Shown here: piece by piece, positions 44,801-56,800 of the stretch
Layout: each line of letters opens with the position of its first letter
How positions within the stretch are numbered: the stretch's first letter is position 1
Source: Neostapfia colusana
Lineage: Eukaryota; Streptophyta; Magnoliopsida; Poales; Poaceae
Assembly (NCBI GenBank): GCA_030760725.1
Contig: JASWHV010000004.1
Span: 57,379,136-57,443,135 of the forward strand
Length of the DNA stretch: 64,000 nucleotides
Direction of reading: 5' to 3'
Notes under the pieces: generated by a model
What the model was told of the DNA's origin: nothing
What the model saw: the letters and a program-made list of their open reading frames with translations, nothing else
The model's database searches: none
Position numbers and translations under genes: made by a program

Positions 44801-45944
44801 GGAAAGAAAATGAGACCGAGCGGGGAGTAAGGGCAGCAGGACTTTGGGGCCTGTGTGCTGTAGCTCCGCTTGTGTCGATTGAGGACCGAGCCGTGTGCGG
44901 GCCTGTTGAACAAGCTAGAACAGTACCGAAGACCTACCGGCTATATGGGAACCGGGAAACTGATGTAACTCGGGTAGCTGGGTGTTGAGGCATAGCTGGT
45001 CGTTCAGAGGGTAGGTTGAGAGCTCGAGGTGTAAATCGGCTGGCGGCACTGAGATGCGCGTGCAGAGATCTCTTGCTCGGGACGATTGGACCGGTTCAAC
45101 ATTTGGCTAACGGGTGAAAGGTAGTCGCGTACGGCATCCGTGATGGTTGTTGTAGGCAACATCGAGTACGGGCGTACGTGACGGGTTGTTCGGGTATCCC
45201 TGCAGGTGTAAATCGATTATAATCGCCGTCCCTCGCGGTCAGTGAGTACCACTTGTTCACTGTACCATGACGTAGAAAGAACAGGCTAGTCACATGTTAA
45301 AATGTTGCTGATTGAAAGATGGACATTGATTGTTAATGATATGCTGTAGCATAGAGCTAACTAAAGTTCTTTTCAACTTTGGGCAAAGTACATGAGAGAA
45401 ATGCGTTTCTTGTTTGATTGCGGCTCTCTCATGTGCCTTAGCATAAGGTTCTCCACAACCTGCTGCTAAAACTTGAAAGTAAGGTCCTACTAATTAGGCG
45501 AGTCCTTGCAAATGATTTTTACCTCATGTAACCCATTACCCTCATGTAGAAGTTCCATGTTTAGGTGAGACGGGTCAGACTTGCTGAGCCTTCTTGCTCA
45601 CTGCTTGTGTTTGAAGCTTTTGCAGGGTTCTATGAGGAAGGGACTCCCGAAGAGGAGACGGAACCCCAGGAGGGGAACCCCGTCGAGTGGGAGTCGTGCA
45701 CACCGCAGAGTTAGTGTGCGTGTGTGCTAGCAAGGACACGTTCGAGGGCTGAACGTGCACTTGATGCTTAGTCTACGCCCGCGAGTGTAGAATGAACTTA
45801 TTTTTCTGTAAACATGTTCATAAACTTGTTTATGTAATAAAATTTCCGCTTCCGCTTTGTACCTTTGACGTGTGTTATCCGGTGCTGTGCAACGCAGCAC
45901 CCCTCAGCGTGATCCTGGCTCGACAGGACCTTGGAGTCGTGTCA
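41826..45944 (+). repeat. E1 3' LTR
   Basis: It is 4119 bp and nearly identical to the 5' LTR, including the 42-bp duplication (43644, 43686), the poly(A) signal and all three putative small-ORF exons. It is followed by the TSD copy CAAAC at 45945-45949. Confidence 0.95.
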
Positions 45945-45949
45945 CAAAC
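45945..45949. repeat. Target-site duplication of E1, right copy
   Basis: CAAAC repeats 30355-30359. Confidence 0.95.
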
Positions 45950-46553
45950 CTCGGAAGAAATACTCACATTTCAACGGTTCCAAGTCAACCATATGAGTGA
46001 CGTATTGCATCAAGTCTTCAAACTATTTGAAGTACTCGTACGCACTCCTTTCTCCTTCCTTTAATTCCAAAAAATCTTGACATTTTGTTCGAAGAATTCC
46101 TGAACAAATGTGACGTGCCCGGAAAACATTCCGGAATTCATCCCACGTCACTCGATGAGCTTCAGAAAGAGTAGCGATGTACTCCACCCACCAAGCTCCA
46201 GCGGCTCCTTGGAGTTGTCGAGCGGCAAATAGAGTCTTCTTATATTCATCGCACTCAAGCGTCTCGAACTTGGCTTCAATGCATTGGAGCCAATGAGCCG
46301 ACTCCAACGGTTCTTTCGCTTCTGAGAAAACCGGTGGTTGTCTTGCTAAGAAATCCAGATAAGTGCTTGGCAGGGGATTTTGCTGTAGTGTCTCCTGTCG
46401 TATGCTTTGTCGCACCAACAGATCCAGAGACTTAGCCATCTTTGCCAAGATTCCCGCCAAGCCGGTTGATGATGTCGGCACTTCTTGTTGTGGCGAATTA
46501 CTTTCACCGTGACTCGACTCACCAACCTCACTCCTGGAATGAGCATGATCCAT
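45950..46553 (-). pseudogene. Element D Gag N-terminal part
   Basis: It starts at the ATG 46553-46551 (MDHAHSRSEVGE) and carries the conserved Gag block (YLDFLARQPPVFSEAKEPLE). A TAG at 46025-46023 interrupts it, after which the same frame continues to FFRGL at the E1 insertion site. It resumes across E1 at 30359 in phase with NVELQEQVTLFNNG, matching FFYGLSAILK...FNQGSY in element A. CTTTTGCAG lies one base before the ATG. Confidence 0.92.
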
Positions 46554-47282
46554 GCTGCAAAAGTGAGCAATTTACGGTTAAAATTCAAAGTTTAAACTCA
46601 ACTTGAATTGAAAACCTAACCGTAAAAGCATCACATCAATATTGAAGCATTACACAAGCTAACTAGGGTTTTGACAATTCTGAAATCTACCAAACTTGAG
46701 CAAGTTTGTCCAAACCCTTAATTCTAAAAGTAGGATAAACTGTAAAATAACTCAAGAACATGCTATGGAACTTAGAGAAGTCTAAAACATTCCTGTCCAC
46801 AACCAGTCCTAAGTTACATAGGCAATAAGCACTACTCCGTTCAGATTAACGAATAGGTCTTAATCCCAGAATTTTAATATGAAAATGGCAATTTCATATC
46901 TCAAGTTGAATATTAAAGTTATAGTCAACTTCAATATCATTCCAACGAGTATTCATTTGCCTTCATATCTGTTCTGTATCAAAAGTTGTGATATTTCAAA
47001 GTTAACAGAAATCTGGAACAATTTTGACAGCACCTCCTTTGAAAGTAACTGTTTTGTCCGCATAATTTCATCACTTTAAACTCCAAATCTGGAGAAACTT
47101 TGAACTACAAAGTCATAAAATATATCACAAGATTTCCAGCAATGTATTACTTGACCCTTAGAAATTTTTCTACAGAAAGTTATGGTCGAAATACAGAAAT
47201 TTCCAGAGAGCAATTTGTGACTGCCCTGTTTTTGGGCAGTTCACACTCCTCTGAGAATTTCATCCATTTGGAGGGTGATTCT
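46554..47282 (-). other. Element D leader, gag-proximal part
   Basis: This non-coding leader sequence lies between Gag of D and the E2 insertion. It resembles the A and B leaders (repeated AT-rich motifs such as TTTCTACAGA) and continues at 62483 beyond E2. Apart from the acceptor-like CAG beside the gag ATG I see no gene in it. Confidence 0.75.
47278..47282. repeat. Target-site duplication of E2, left copy
   Basis: ATTCT precedes the LTR start at 47283 and is repeated at 62478-62482. Confidence 0.94.
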
Positions 47283-50200
47283 TGTAAGGGCCTCAGTTTT
47301 TGACACATATTTGAAGTGTTCATCACCATACGCACACACCTCATTTGAGGAAAGTTGATGAACACAAATGAAGAGCAAGTAACCACCATCAACATGCTCA
47401 TTAGAGAACAAACTCACATATTGCAAAAGTGGCATTTTCACATGTGATATAGATGGGCTGGGCATATGAAAACTCCTACACATTGCTAAGGATGTCCATG
47501 CCAAGTTTCACCCAAATTCAAAACCTTTTTGAGGTCATTTTGGGTATAGCTAGAAAGAGGGCAGTTTGAAACCATATTCAAATTCAAAATGTTTTTATCC
47601 CATGAGTTCAAAAGTGGTAGGCATATTCTTATTCAGCACAATTTTGTGAGCTCACACTCAAATTTTCACTCCATTTGGAGTTGATCTTGACATGAGCTAA
47701 GTGGGACAAATTCAAACTTTATTTGAATTCCAAACTGAACTTATGCTGAAATTCATTCAAACCAAACCCAATTTGAATTCTAATCAATTCAAATGGCTCA
47801 TGGGTGGATAAATTGAATCACCAGGGGTATTTTGGGCTCACTGTTTAGAAACAGTGATTAGGAGTAAATTTCAGAGGTTAAAACCCCGGGTGGGACCCAC
47901 ATGTCATAGAGACAAGGAGGGAAGTCTTGCACACAAAGTCACAGCCTTGGTGGGAAATTCCACCGAGCAGCTGTCGGCTGTGCCACCGAGAAGCCACCAG
48001 CGCCACCAGCTTCTTCCTTCCCGTGCACACTAGCGCCCAGGGCGGCTTGCTCGCTCCTCCACGTGACCAGCACCGCCTCAGCCCGAGCAGGGATCGGCTA
48101 GCTTTACCCCCTCGCGTGCAAATCCGAGCAGCGGCAGAATTTTCCCCCCGCAGCTCTCTGCTCGATCGGGAAAACCAGCAAACGATCTCATCCTTCGTTC
48201 CTGAGCTACTAGACAGCAACCTGAGATCGTACTCCACCTCCCCGACGCTAAAAACCCTGAGCTCCGACCTCCATTGCCAGAGAACGATCGCCACAGCGGC
48301 CACCTAAACTCAGCCGAAGGTCAGACGCTCGTGGACAGCGTTCCACGGGAGCTTTCACGGTCCAGCAAGGGCAGCAGCAGGAGTGCGCAACAGCCGTGCT
48401 GCTCTCCTCCAAGTTTGGAAGCAAACCGTGAAGAATCCACGGCGAATTTCCAGTTTTTGCTCCGGCGACCTTAAACTGAGCTTCCGGTACGGATCCTTCA
48501 AATTCTCTCTCTAAGATCCTTCTCTAGCTATCAAGTCTTGCACATAGACGCTGGACTAGCCGGCGATCAAGTTCCTTTCTGCATCCGGGGTATGAAACCG
48601 ACTAGGAGTGACGAATTTCGAGCTTGATCAAGGGCGCTCATGGCGGGCACGCTCGGTCGCACGGTGCCGACCGACTTGCCGCCATCTTTGAACCCTTTTG
48701 ACACCTTGTCGAGCTTCCTAGAGGTATACTGATGCTGTAGAACTGATTGTTCGAGGTGTTGGCGGGTTAGAACCCACGGTCGACGGCGCCGAACCTCAAC
48801 CGAGGCCGCGGCACGTCGCAGGGCTATTTCCGGTCACCGCCAGCCCGAACTGACACCACATAGGTGTTCCTCGACGTCGACAACCCCCTGGCGGCGAGTT
48901 TCAGACCGTGCGATGGCCGGAAGCGACAATCCGGTGAGCTCCGAGTCTGCTCCGGCGAGGGGAGGCAGCGCGAGCGCGCGGGCGCGTCAGGAGGAAGACG
49001 AAGCCGGCTGGCCCACGCATCAGCGGCTCAAAATTTTAAATCGGGATCAGGTGTGGCCGGGATCGGGTGTGCTGGCACGCAAAGACCCTGTGGGCCGCAG
49101 TGTGCCGTCGCCTCCGCGCTTAACACGTGTCCCCGCGGGCCCCGGCAGATTTAAACTTTTCCCCCAATTTTCAGAGTTCCTTCAAACTTCAAATCCTCAT
49201 AACTTTGGCTAGAAAACTCCAAATCGAGTGAACCAAATTTTGTTGGATTCACCTCTCTGAGAACTTTCCAGCAAATCAAGTTTCACTTCATGAAAATCCT
49301 TATTTCTCCAGAATTAATTCCTCAAAATTTAAACTGTTTGGAATTTTAACTGGAGAATCCTTTGGAGGAAAATCCTTAAATTTTTCTGGGATGTTCACCA
49401 AAATATCCCTTAACTACCATAAAAATTTCAGATCCATTTGTGCTCATTTGATTCACCTAATGGTGTGATTAGTGAAACTGTTCCAGAGAAAATAGAAAAT
49501 GTTCACAAACATTTTCAGAATTTTCTCTGAAATTGTTTAGCTCATATCTTTAGTTAGGAACCTCCAAATTAAGTGAGACCAACTCCATTATTACCCTCTG
49601 AAAATCTAGTTTTCAGAAAATCATAGTTTGTTTCATGAAAATCCTTAGAACACCCTAAAAGCTTTCAATTAAGGTCATGTACATAATTAATTGTGGAATG
49701 CTCAAATGAACTTTGCTGCAACTAAAACTTGACCAAGTTTCTGTTTAGGTTGTGACCAAGCCACATAAAAAGTTTCACAGTCATTAAGTCTGTCTAGAGG
49801 GACTTATAAGCTTCACAAGTTCAAACTTAATATAAATGCATTCAAATTAATACAGGTATGTCTTATATCATGTAGTCGCTAAGGTCGAGGAGGAACCCGA
49901 AGTCCTAGACTTTGTTACTCCGGAGGAGCAGCTAGCCTATGACCAAGAGCAGCAAGGCAAGCTCCGGTTTGCATTAACCTTTTTACAAATTTTTATTGTT
50001 TTGAGCACATACTTGAATACTATTATTCCTTGCAGTAGAGTCTTGTTTGGAAACCCAACTGCATAGCCAAGAAAACCATGGGTTGGGATTAAGATTGAAA
50101 ACCCCGTTAGCTACTGCAATGCTAAGATAGAGTAGGATTCGGTACAAGTCGAGTAGTTGGAACTACTCGCGAGCATATGCTAGAGGCACTCGACTCGGGT

Positions 50201-51367
50201 AGAGATAGCACATGATACACATGGCAAGAAAAATGAGACCGAGCGGAGAGTAAGGGCAGCAGGACTTTGGGGCCTGTGTGCTATAGCTCCGCTTGTGTAG
50301 ATTGAGGACCGAGCCGTGTGCGGGCCTGTTGAACAAGCTAGAACAGTACCGAAGACCTACCGGCTATATGGGAACCGGGAAACCGATGTAACTCGGGTAG
50401 CTGGGTATTGAGGCATTGCCCGTCGTTCAGAGGGTAGGTTGAGAGCTCGAGGTGTAAATCGGCTGGTGGCACGGAGATGCGCATGCAGAGACCTCTTGCT
50501 CGGGACGATGGGACCGGTTCAATATCTGGCTGACGGGCGAAAGGTGGTTGCGTACGGCGTCCGTGATGGTTGTTGTAGGCAACATCGAGTACGGGCGTAC
50601 GTGACGGGTTGTTCGGGTAACTCTGCAGGTGTAAATCGATTATAATCGCCGTCCCTCACGGTCAGTGAGTACCGCTTGTTCACTGTATCGTGACATAGAA
50701 AGAACAGGCTAGTTGCATGTTAAAATGTTGCTGATTGAAAGATGGACTTGATTGCTAATGATTTGTTGTAGTTTAGAGCTAACTAAAGTTCTTTTCAACT
50801 TTGGGCAAAGTACATGAGAGAAATGCGTTTCTTGTTTGATTGCGGCTCTCTCATGTGCCTTACCGTAAGGTTCTCCACAACCTGCTGCTAAAACTTGAAA
50901 GTAAGGTTCTACTAATTAGGCGAGTCCTTGCAAATGATTTTTACCTCATGTAACCCATCACCCCTCATGTAGAAGTTCCATGTTTAGGTGAGACGGGTCA
51001 GACTTGCTGAGCCTTCGTGCTCACTGCTTGTGTTTGAAGCTTTTGCAGGGTTCTATGAGGAAGGGAGTCCCGAAGAGTAGACGGAACCCCAGGAGGGGAA
51101 CCCCGTCGAGTGGGAGTCATGCACGCCACAGAGTTAGTGTGCGTGTGTGCTAGCAAGGACACGTTCAAGGGCTGAACGTGAACTTGATGCGTAGTCTACG
51201 CCCGTGAGTGTAGACTGGACTTATTTTGATGTAAACATGTTCATAAACCACTTTATGTAATATAAACTTTGCTTCCGCTTTGTACCTTTGACGTGTGTTA
51301 TCCGGTGCTGTGCAACGCAGCACCCCTCAGCGTGATCCTGGCTCGACAAGACCGTGGGGTCGTGTCA
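47283..51367 (+). repeat. E2 5' LTR
   Basis: It begins TGTAAGGGCC and ends GTCGTGTCA. GTGGGACCCAC is at 47890-47900 and the GC-rich block at about 47940-49150. A 66-codon MPEN frame lies at 48274-48474. The third putative small-ORF exon carries a stop in this copy. The poly(A) signal is altered (AATATAAA). Confidence 0.94.
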
Positions 51368-51371
51368 GCGC

Positions 51372-51383
51372 TGGTATCAGAGC
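51372..51383 (+). other. E2 primer binding site
   Basis: A perfect TGGTATCAGAGC lies four bases after the LTR end at 51367. Confidence 0.95.
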
Positions 51384-52873
51384 TCGCTTGAGATTTAACG
51401 CACTAACAAAGGTCAACTTTTTCAAAAATCCAGTGAGGAACGAGTTAGTAGCCCGTATAAGGATGTTATTAGTGTATAGAAAGTGGCATACTAACCTATT
51501 TGATTATGTCGGAAAAATTCGTGCATCTCAGGACACTTTATGTCTTGGGGGGTGCACGTAAGCGCTGTCTACCAGTGCGCACAAGCTGAAGGGTGGAGCC
51601 CCACGGGTGGCAGGTAACCCGACCCGCTTTGATATCTTCTACGACCCTTCATGTCGTTTGGGGTATTCGAGCAACGTCTGTCCCTGACGTGCGTGGTGGA
51701 ACTTGGGAGACCGCGTCACGTGGTCTGAAACGTGAACACGTAACTCAAGGCGTGTTTGGCTTGAGAACATCCGGGTGAGTGATGACGGCCGGGTGTACGA
51801 ACTGTATGGATTCCGCGCTCGGTGTGCAGCCGAGTCTGACGATTGCTTGAGTTTCCTGCAGGTAGTCTGACCACAAAACGGTAGACGTGTAGCATCCGTG
51901 TGTGAGAGACGCTTAGTGCCACTGAATTAACGAAGCTGGCTAAGTCCGGCATAGGTTTTTCTTTGTGAGGACGTAGTACCGACATACTCTGGTGACGCAT
52001 CGACGACACACCCCATTAAATGAACAACTTCATGGTAAAACTTGAAGGTTTTGAACCAAAGCACTAAAACTTGATGTAGCTCTTTCCCTTAATCAGTATA
52101 TTCAAAGTTAACAAGTTTTCAACTTATAGGTTGTTAAGGACAGAGTACTCTGTTTTCAGCTGAGTTAAGGCTGAAGTTAGTCAGAGGTTAGAGGTTGAGT
52201 TCTTTCGAGGTTGGGGTCATATGATACATTTCTGGAAATCTTTGGAAGAGCTTTACAACTTTTCTGTTGATGTCCAGAGGTGTTTCATCCCTTAACCAAT
52301 CGAAAAATGCAGTGGAGTTGAAACTATCCAGAAAACAGGGCAGAGCAAAGACTCTCTGTAAACTCTCTGTAAATTGAGCATAACTTCCTGCATAAAAATC
52401 CAAAAATAGAAAATGAGGTAGTTCTAGAAATCTTATGAGATGGGTTACAACTTTATAACAGAAAGTTTTGTCAGATCAGGAACAGAATTAACTGGGATTC
52501 TTGGATCAAATCAGTACCTAAAGCAGGGAGGTGCTGTCCAATTTTCTCAAGAAATTCTGTTAACTTTGACATCTCATAACTTTTGGACCAGGATAGATCT
52601 TAGGCCAAGCAAATACTTTCTGGAAATCTATTGAAGTTATCTTTAACTTTTATGTTGAGATCCATAATTGGTTTTGCCTTTAACATGGCCTAAATCAGGT
52701 TGAGATGGAAACTGATCAGGGCTGTCATGTTGAACAGCAGATCAGCAGTCAAATTTGCTTAAAATTTGAACTATGTTTCCAAGTTTTATGGGGGTAATGA
52801 CATGTCTTATGTTATAACTCAATGGTTTACTGTTTAAATAAATATTTGACATTTCTCAAATATATTTTTACAG
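51384..52873 (+). other. E2 5' leader
   Basis: It is collinear with the E1 leader. The donor-like GT is at 51614 (GGCAG|GTAACCCG), and TATTTTTACAG ends at 52873, directly before the orf0 ATG. The candidate intron would be 1260 nt. It is still present in this copy even though the orf0-gag intron is gone. Confidence 0.6.
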
Positions 52874-53812
52874 ATGACAGCAGATAAGCAGTTGGAGAAC
52901 GGGTGGGTAGTGTCCCACTGTTCTCACCGCAGCGGCTATCCGGAAGCATTGAGGCGGATGCTTCAATATTTTGGATACAACCAGATGCCGCAGTACATTG
53001 CCAAGGAAGAAGGCGAAGAAGGGAACAAGACGTGGACAATCCATGTCGAAGTTCCTGCAGGACCTACGCCACCCGGTTGGGTGCCGTTCACCGTCACGGT
53101 TAGAGGTAGGCAACCGGAAGGGATGTGGCAAGTGGCAGCCCGTGACACCATGTCACGTTTCTGCCAACTACACGTGCAGGTTATGGATGGCACTCCATAC
53201 GCGCTCGTTCCGGTGGAGGGACGGGCTCGTCATGTGTGGGAAGTGAGGTACCTGGAGGCAACGGACCCGAGTTGCCCAAGGTACAGCCCTGCGGAGGCAA
53301 ATCTCAGCCTCCAGATGAGGGCAGGAAATGCCGTGATGGACAGCCAAGCTGTTCATACGGAGCATATCGCCATGAAGCTCAAGGAGAGCACGAGCCATGG
53401 AGACCATTTCGAGAGTGCTCACAGCGCACTCCGTAATGTGCTCCTTCCGATGATCAAGCGACTGAATGAACAGCACAATCAGTTGCATCGTCTGAAGAAG
53501 GCAAAGAAGAAGAGCCGTGTCGACATCGCGGCATTACAAGAACTGGTACAGAATCTGACCCAACAGAACGAGGACCTTGCTCAAGAGCGAGACAACGCTA
53601 TTGAGGAAGGGCAAGGCTTGGAAGAGGACTACAACCAGGCTATGGACGAGGTGCATGCATTGCAGGACCTCGTACCTCCGGTATTGGGCATACCGGTAGT
53701 CTTGGGCCTTCCAGCAATGGGAGAACCCGAGATGGGAGAAGAGGTGGTAGATCCACAGCCACCAGCAGAGAATGACGCGTACTCGTGCCAACCCGGATGT
53801 TGGGGGTACTAG
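52874..53812 (+). CDS. orf0 of E2, 312 aa, fused end after intron loss
   Basis: It is homologous to E1 orf0 along nearly its whole length, including the coiled-coil-like region and acidic C-terminal part. After PPAE the frame passes through the former exon junction at 53770/53771. It then reads 14 further codons that overlap gag in another frame, ending at TAG 53810-53812. The frame overlaps the gag ATG at 53772 by 41 nt. The function is unknown; the open frame in two diverged copies argues it was a real protein. Confidence 0.82.
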   Translation: MTADKQLENGWVVSHCSHRSGYPEALRRMLQYFGYNQMPQYIAKEEGEEGNKTWTIHVEVPAGPTPPGWVPFTVTVRGRQPEGMWQVAARDTMSRFCQLHVQVMDGTPYALVPVEGRARHVWEVRYLEATDPSCPRYSPAEANLSLQMRAGNAVMDSQAVHTEHIAMKLKESTSHGDHFESAHSALRNVLLPMIKRLNEQHNQLHRLKKAKKKSRVDIAALQELVQNLTQQNEDLAQERDNAIEEGQGLEEDYNQAMDEVHALQDLVPPVLGIPVVLGLPAMGEPEMGEEVVDPQPPAENDAYSCQPGCWGY

Positions 53813-56800
53813 CCAAGGGGGAGAGACCTCCCAACAGCCTCCAGAGGAATCCTCGGGACAGCAGCAGCAACAGCAGCAACAACAACAGCAAACACCGCCA
53901 CCGCCACTGCCAATGGTTACATTGGCCGAAATTTTCGCGGCAATGGCGGGTTCACATCAGCAGCACACGGAGTTGCTGCAAACTCTTATTGCTAATACGT
54001 CTCGCCCAGAGAGACGTCAAGACCGTGAGGAGCGTCAACAGAGCTCCTACTCCGACTTCCTGGCGACTCATCCCCCGGTATTCTCAAGGGCGGATGAACC
54101 TCTTGACGCGGACAACTGGCTCCGTGCGATAGAGATGAAGGTCGGGCTGCTCCAGATAAGTGAGCAGCGCAAGACTCAGTTCCCGGTCCAGCAGCTCCAA
54201 GGATCCGCGAGCGCGTGGTGGGCAAACTTCTGTGCTTCACAGCCCACCGATCGAGTTATGACCTGGACGGAGTTCTGGACAGCCTTCAGGGCCTATCACA
54301 TACCGCCAGGCTTGATAAAGAGGAAGACGCAGGAGTTCCTACACCTGCAGCAAGGGAGCCGGAACGCGCTTGAATACTCCAGGGCGTTCAACGATCTCGC
54401 GCTCTACGCATCGTATCACGCAGATACCGACGAGAAGCGGCTGGACCACTTTTACCAGTGGCTTGATCCGCTCCTGAAGGACAAGTTGGCGATGTTCAAT
54501 CGCGGCAGCCTCAACGACATCATTGACGCTGCGATTGTACAAGAGGACTCCGGCAAGGAGTTGGCGGCGGTGGAGCGAAAGCGAAGCGCGCCGCAGAGCA
54601 GCGGAGAAGGAGGCGGTCCTTCTCAGAAATTTCGGATGGTGAATCGCCCACCATCAGGTTCACGCTGGCAGCCACCCCAGAGGTCGATGCCTTTCTGCAG
54701 TCGGCCGTACTCTTCACCGGCATTCAGGCCGGCACTGCCAGCACCACCTCCACAACAACAACAGCAGCAGCGGGCGATGCCGCGTGCATATGCACCTCAG
54801 CAGCACATGCCGGGCTTTCTTCCCCCGAGCACCGCACAAGCAGCGGCCACATGTTACAAGTGTGGTCGTCCAGGACACTTCGTGAGCAGTTGCCCAGAGA
54901 GGCAAGGCGGCGGAGTGGCACCGCAGTTTTCGGGGAGGAATCAACCCCGAAACCCTACTAATGCGCGGCGGGCAAACCCTAGGCCCGGCACTGTCCACCA
55001 GCTTGCCATAGAGGACATTGCCGGAGGGTGAACCAATCCTTGCGGGTATGTTCCAACTCCACCAGCATCCCGCCATAGTACTATTTGATTCAGGCGCCAC
55101 GCATAACTTCATTAACCAAGCTTTCATTGATAAATATAGCTTGCAAATACTACCCACCGATAGTCCTTATGTGATCTGTTCACCAGGTGGGAAAATTTCA
55201 GCAAGCATGATGGTCCCAAAAGCGCCATTGTGCTTAGAGGGTAGAGTTTACCCTACGTCTCTCATAATCTTAGAGGGACAAAAGGTCGATGTCATCTTAG
55301 GGATGTCGTGGTTAACCCGCCATGGCACTGTTTTAGACACCGTCCTCCGAGTTGTGCACTTAAATTCATAAGTGCATGAATCTCATTCTTTATTTCTGGA
55401 CAGTCCAGAAATAAAACTTCCAAGTTTATATGAAGCCACAACCATCAGATTGGAAGATATTCCAGTGGTCCGAGAGTTCCCTGATGTATTCCCGGATGAT
55501 TTTCCAGGGATGCAGCCTGATAGAGAGGTGGAGTTCAAGATTGAACTTGCACCGGGAACCATGCCGATACCCCGAAGGCCATACAAGATGGCGCCCAAGG
55601 AGTTGGCTGAACTGAAGACTCAGCTCACGGACCTCCTGGAGAAGGGTTTTATTAGGCCGAGCTCCTCACCATGGGGCTGTTCGGCATTATTTGTGAAGAA
55701 GAAGGATGAGACGTTACGGCTTTGCGTGGACTATCGTCCATTAAATGCTGTAACCATCAAGAACAAGTACCCGTTGCCACGGATCGACATGTTTTTTGAT
55801 CAGTTGGTCGAAGCAAAGATCTTTTCCAAGATGGACTTAAGATCCGGGTACCATCAGATTAAGATAAGGGCGGAGGACATTCCAAAGACAGCTTTCTCAA
55901 CGAGGTACGGACTTTATGAGCACCTGGTCATGTCCTTCGGCCTCACCAATGCTCCAGCTCACTCCATGTACTTGATGAACTCGGTATTCATGACGGAGCT
56001 GGACAAGTTTGTCGTGGTCTTCATCGACGACATACTGGTATATTCCAAGTCAGAGGAAGATCACAAGAAACATCTGCGTATAGTCTTGCAACGGCTGCGG
56101 GATCACAAGCTATACGCGAAATTCAGCAAGTGTGAATTCTGGATATCGTGAGTGCCTTTCCTCGGGCATATTATCTCAGCAGAGGGTATCGCTATAGACC
56201 CGAGCAAGATCACTCAAGTGCTGAATTGGATGTCCCCGAGGACTGTTCACGAGGTACAGAGTTTCCTCGGTCTCGTGGGTTATTATCGGAGGTTCATTCC
56301 GAACTTCTCGAAGATTGCCAAGCCAATAACAGAGCTGCTGAAGAAGGCTACCAAATATGTTTGGAGTCCGGCATGTGCAGCAGCATTCAAGGCTTTAGTC
56401 AAGCACCTGACATCAGCACCGGTTTTGGCGCAGCCAGACACAACAAAACCGTTCGATGTGTACTGCGATGCATCCGGCATTGGGCTCGGATATGTGCTGA
56501 TGCAAGACCGAAGAGTGGTCACATATGGATCACGGCAGCTTAGAAACCATGTGTAGAATTATCCAACTCACGACTTGGAGCTTTCTGCCGTGGTACATGC
56601 ACTGAAGATGTGGAGGCACTACCTACTCGGTAACCTCGTACATCTATATACCGACCACAAAAGCCTCAAGTACATATTCACTCAGAAAGAGCTGAACATG
56701 AGGCAGCGAAGATGGTTAGAATTGATAAAGGATTACGAAATATAGATCCATTATCATCCGGGCAAGGCAAACGTAGTGGCAGATGCGCTGAGCCGCAAGT

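Larger units (their letters stand above)
30360..45944 (+). mobile_element. Element E1: complete gypsy chromovirus with orf0
   Basis: The 15,585-bp element has both LTRs (4122 and 4119 bp), a primer site, leader, orf0, gag, pol, a polypurine tract and a 5-bp TSD. By eye the last 400 bp of its LTRs differ at about 8 positions (about 2 percent), so the insertion is fairly young. It sits inside Gag of element D in opposite orientation. It is the only element in the window with an unbroken pol frame. Confidence 0.96.

Noticed and set aside
51841..51880. CTGCAG|GTAGTC in the E2 leader (and 34970 in E1) as the main leader donor
   Set aside because: It has a good donor match, but the equivalent position in A does not keep GT, whereas CAG|GTAACC is kept in A, B, E1 and E2.
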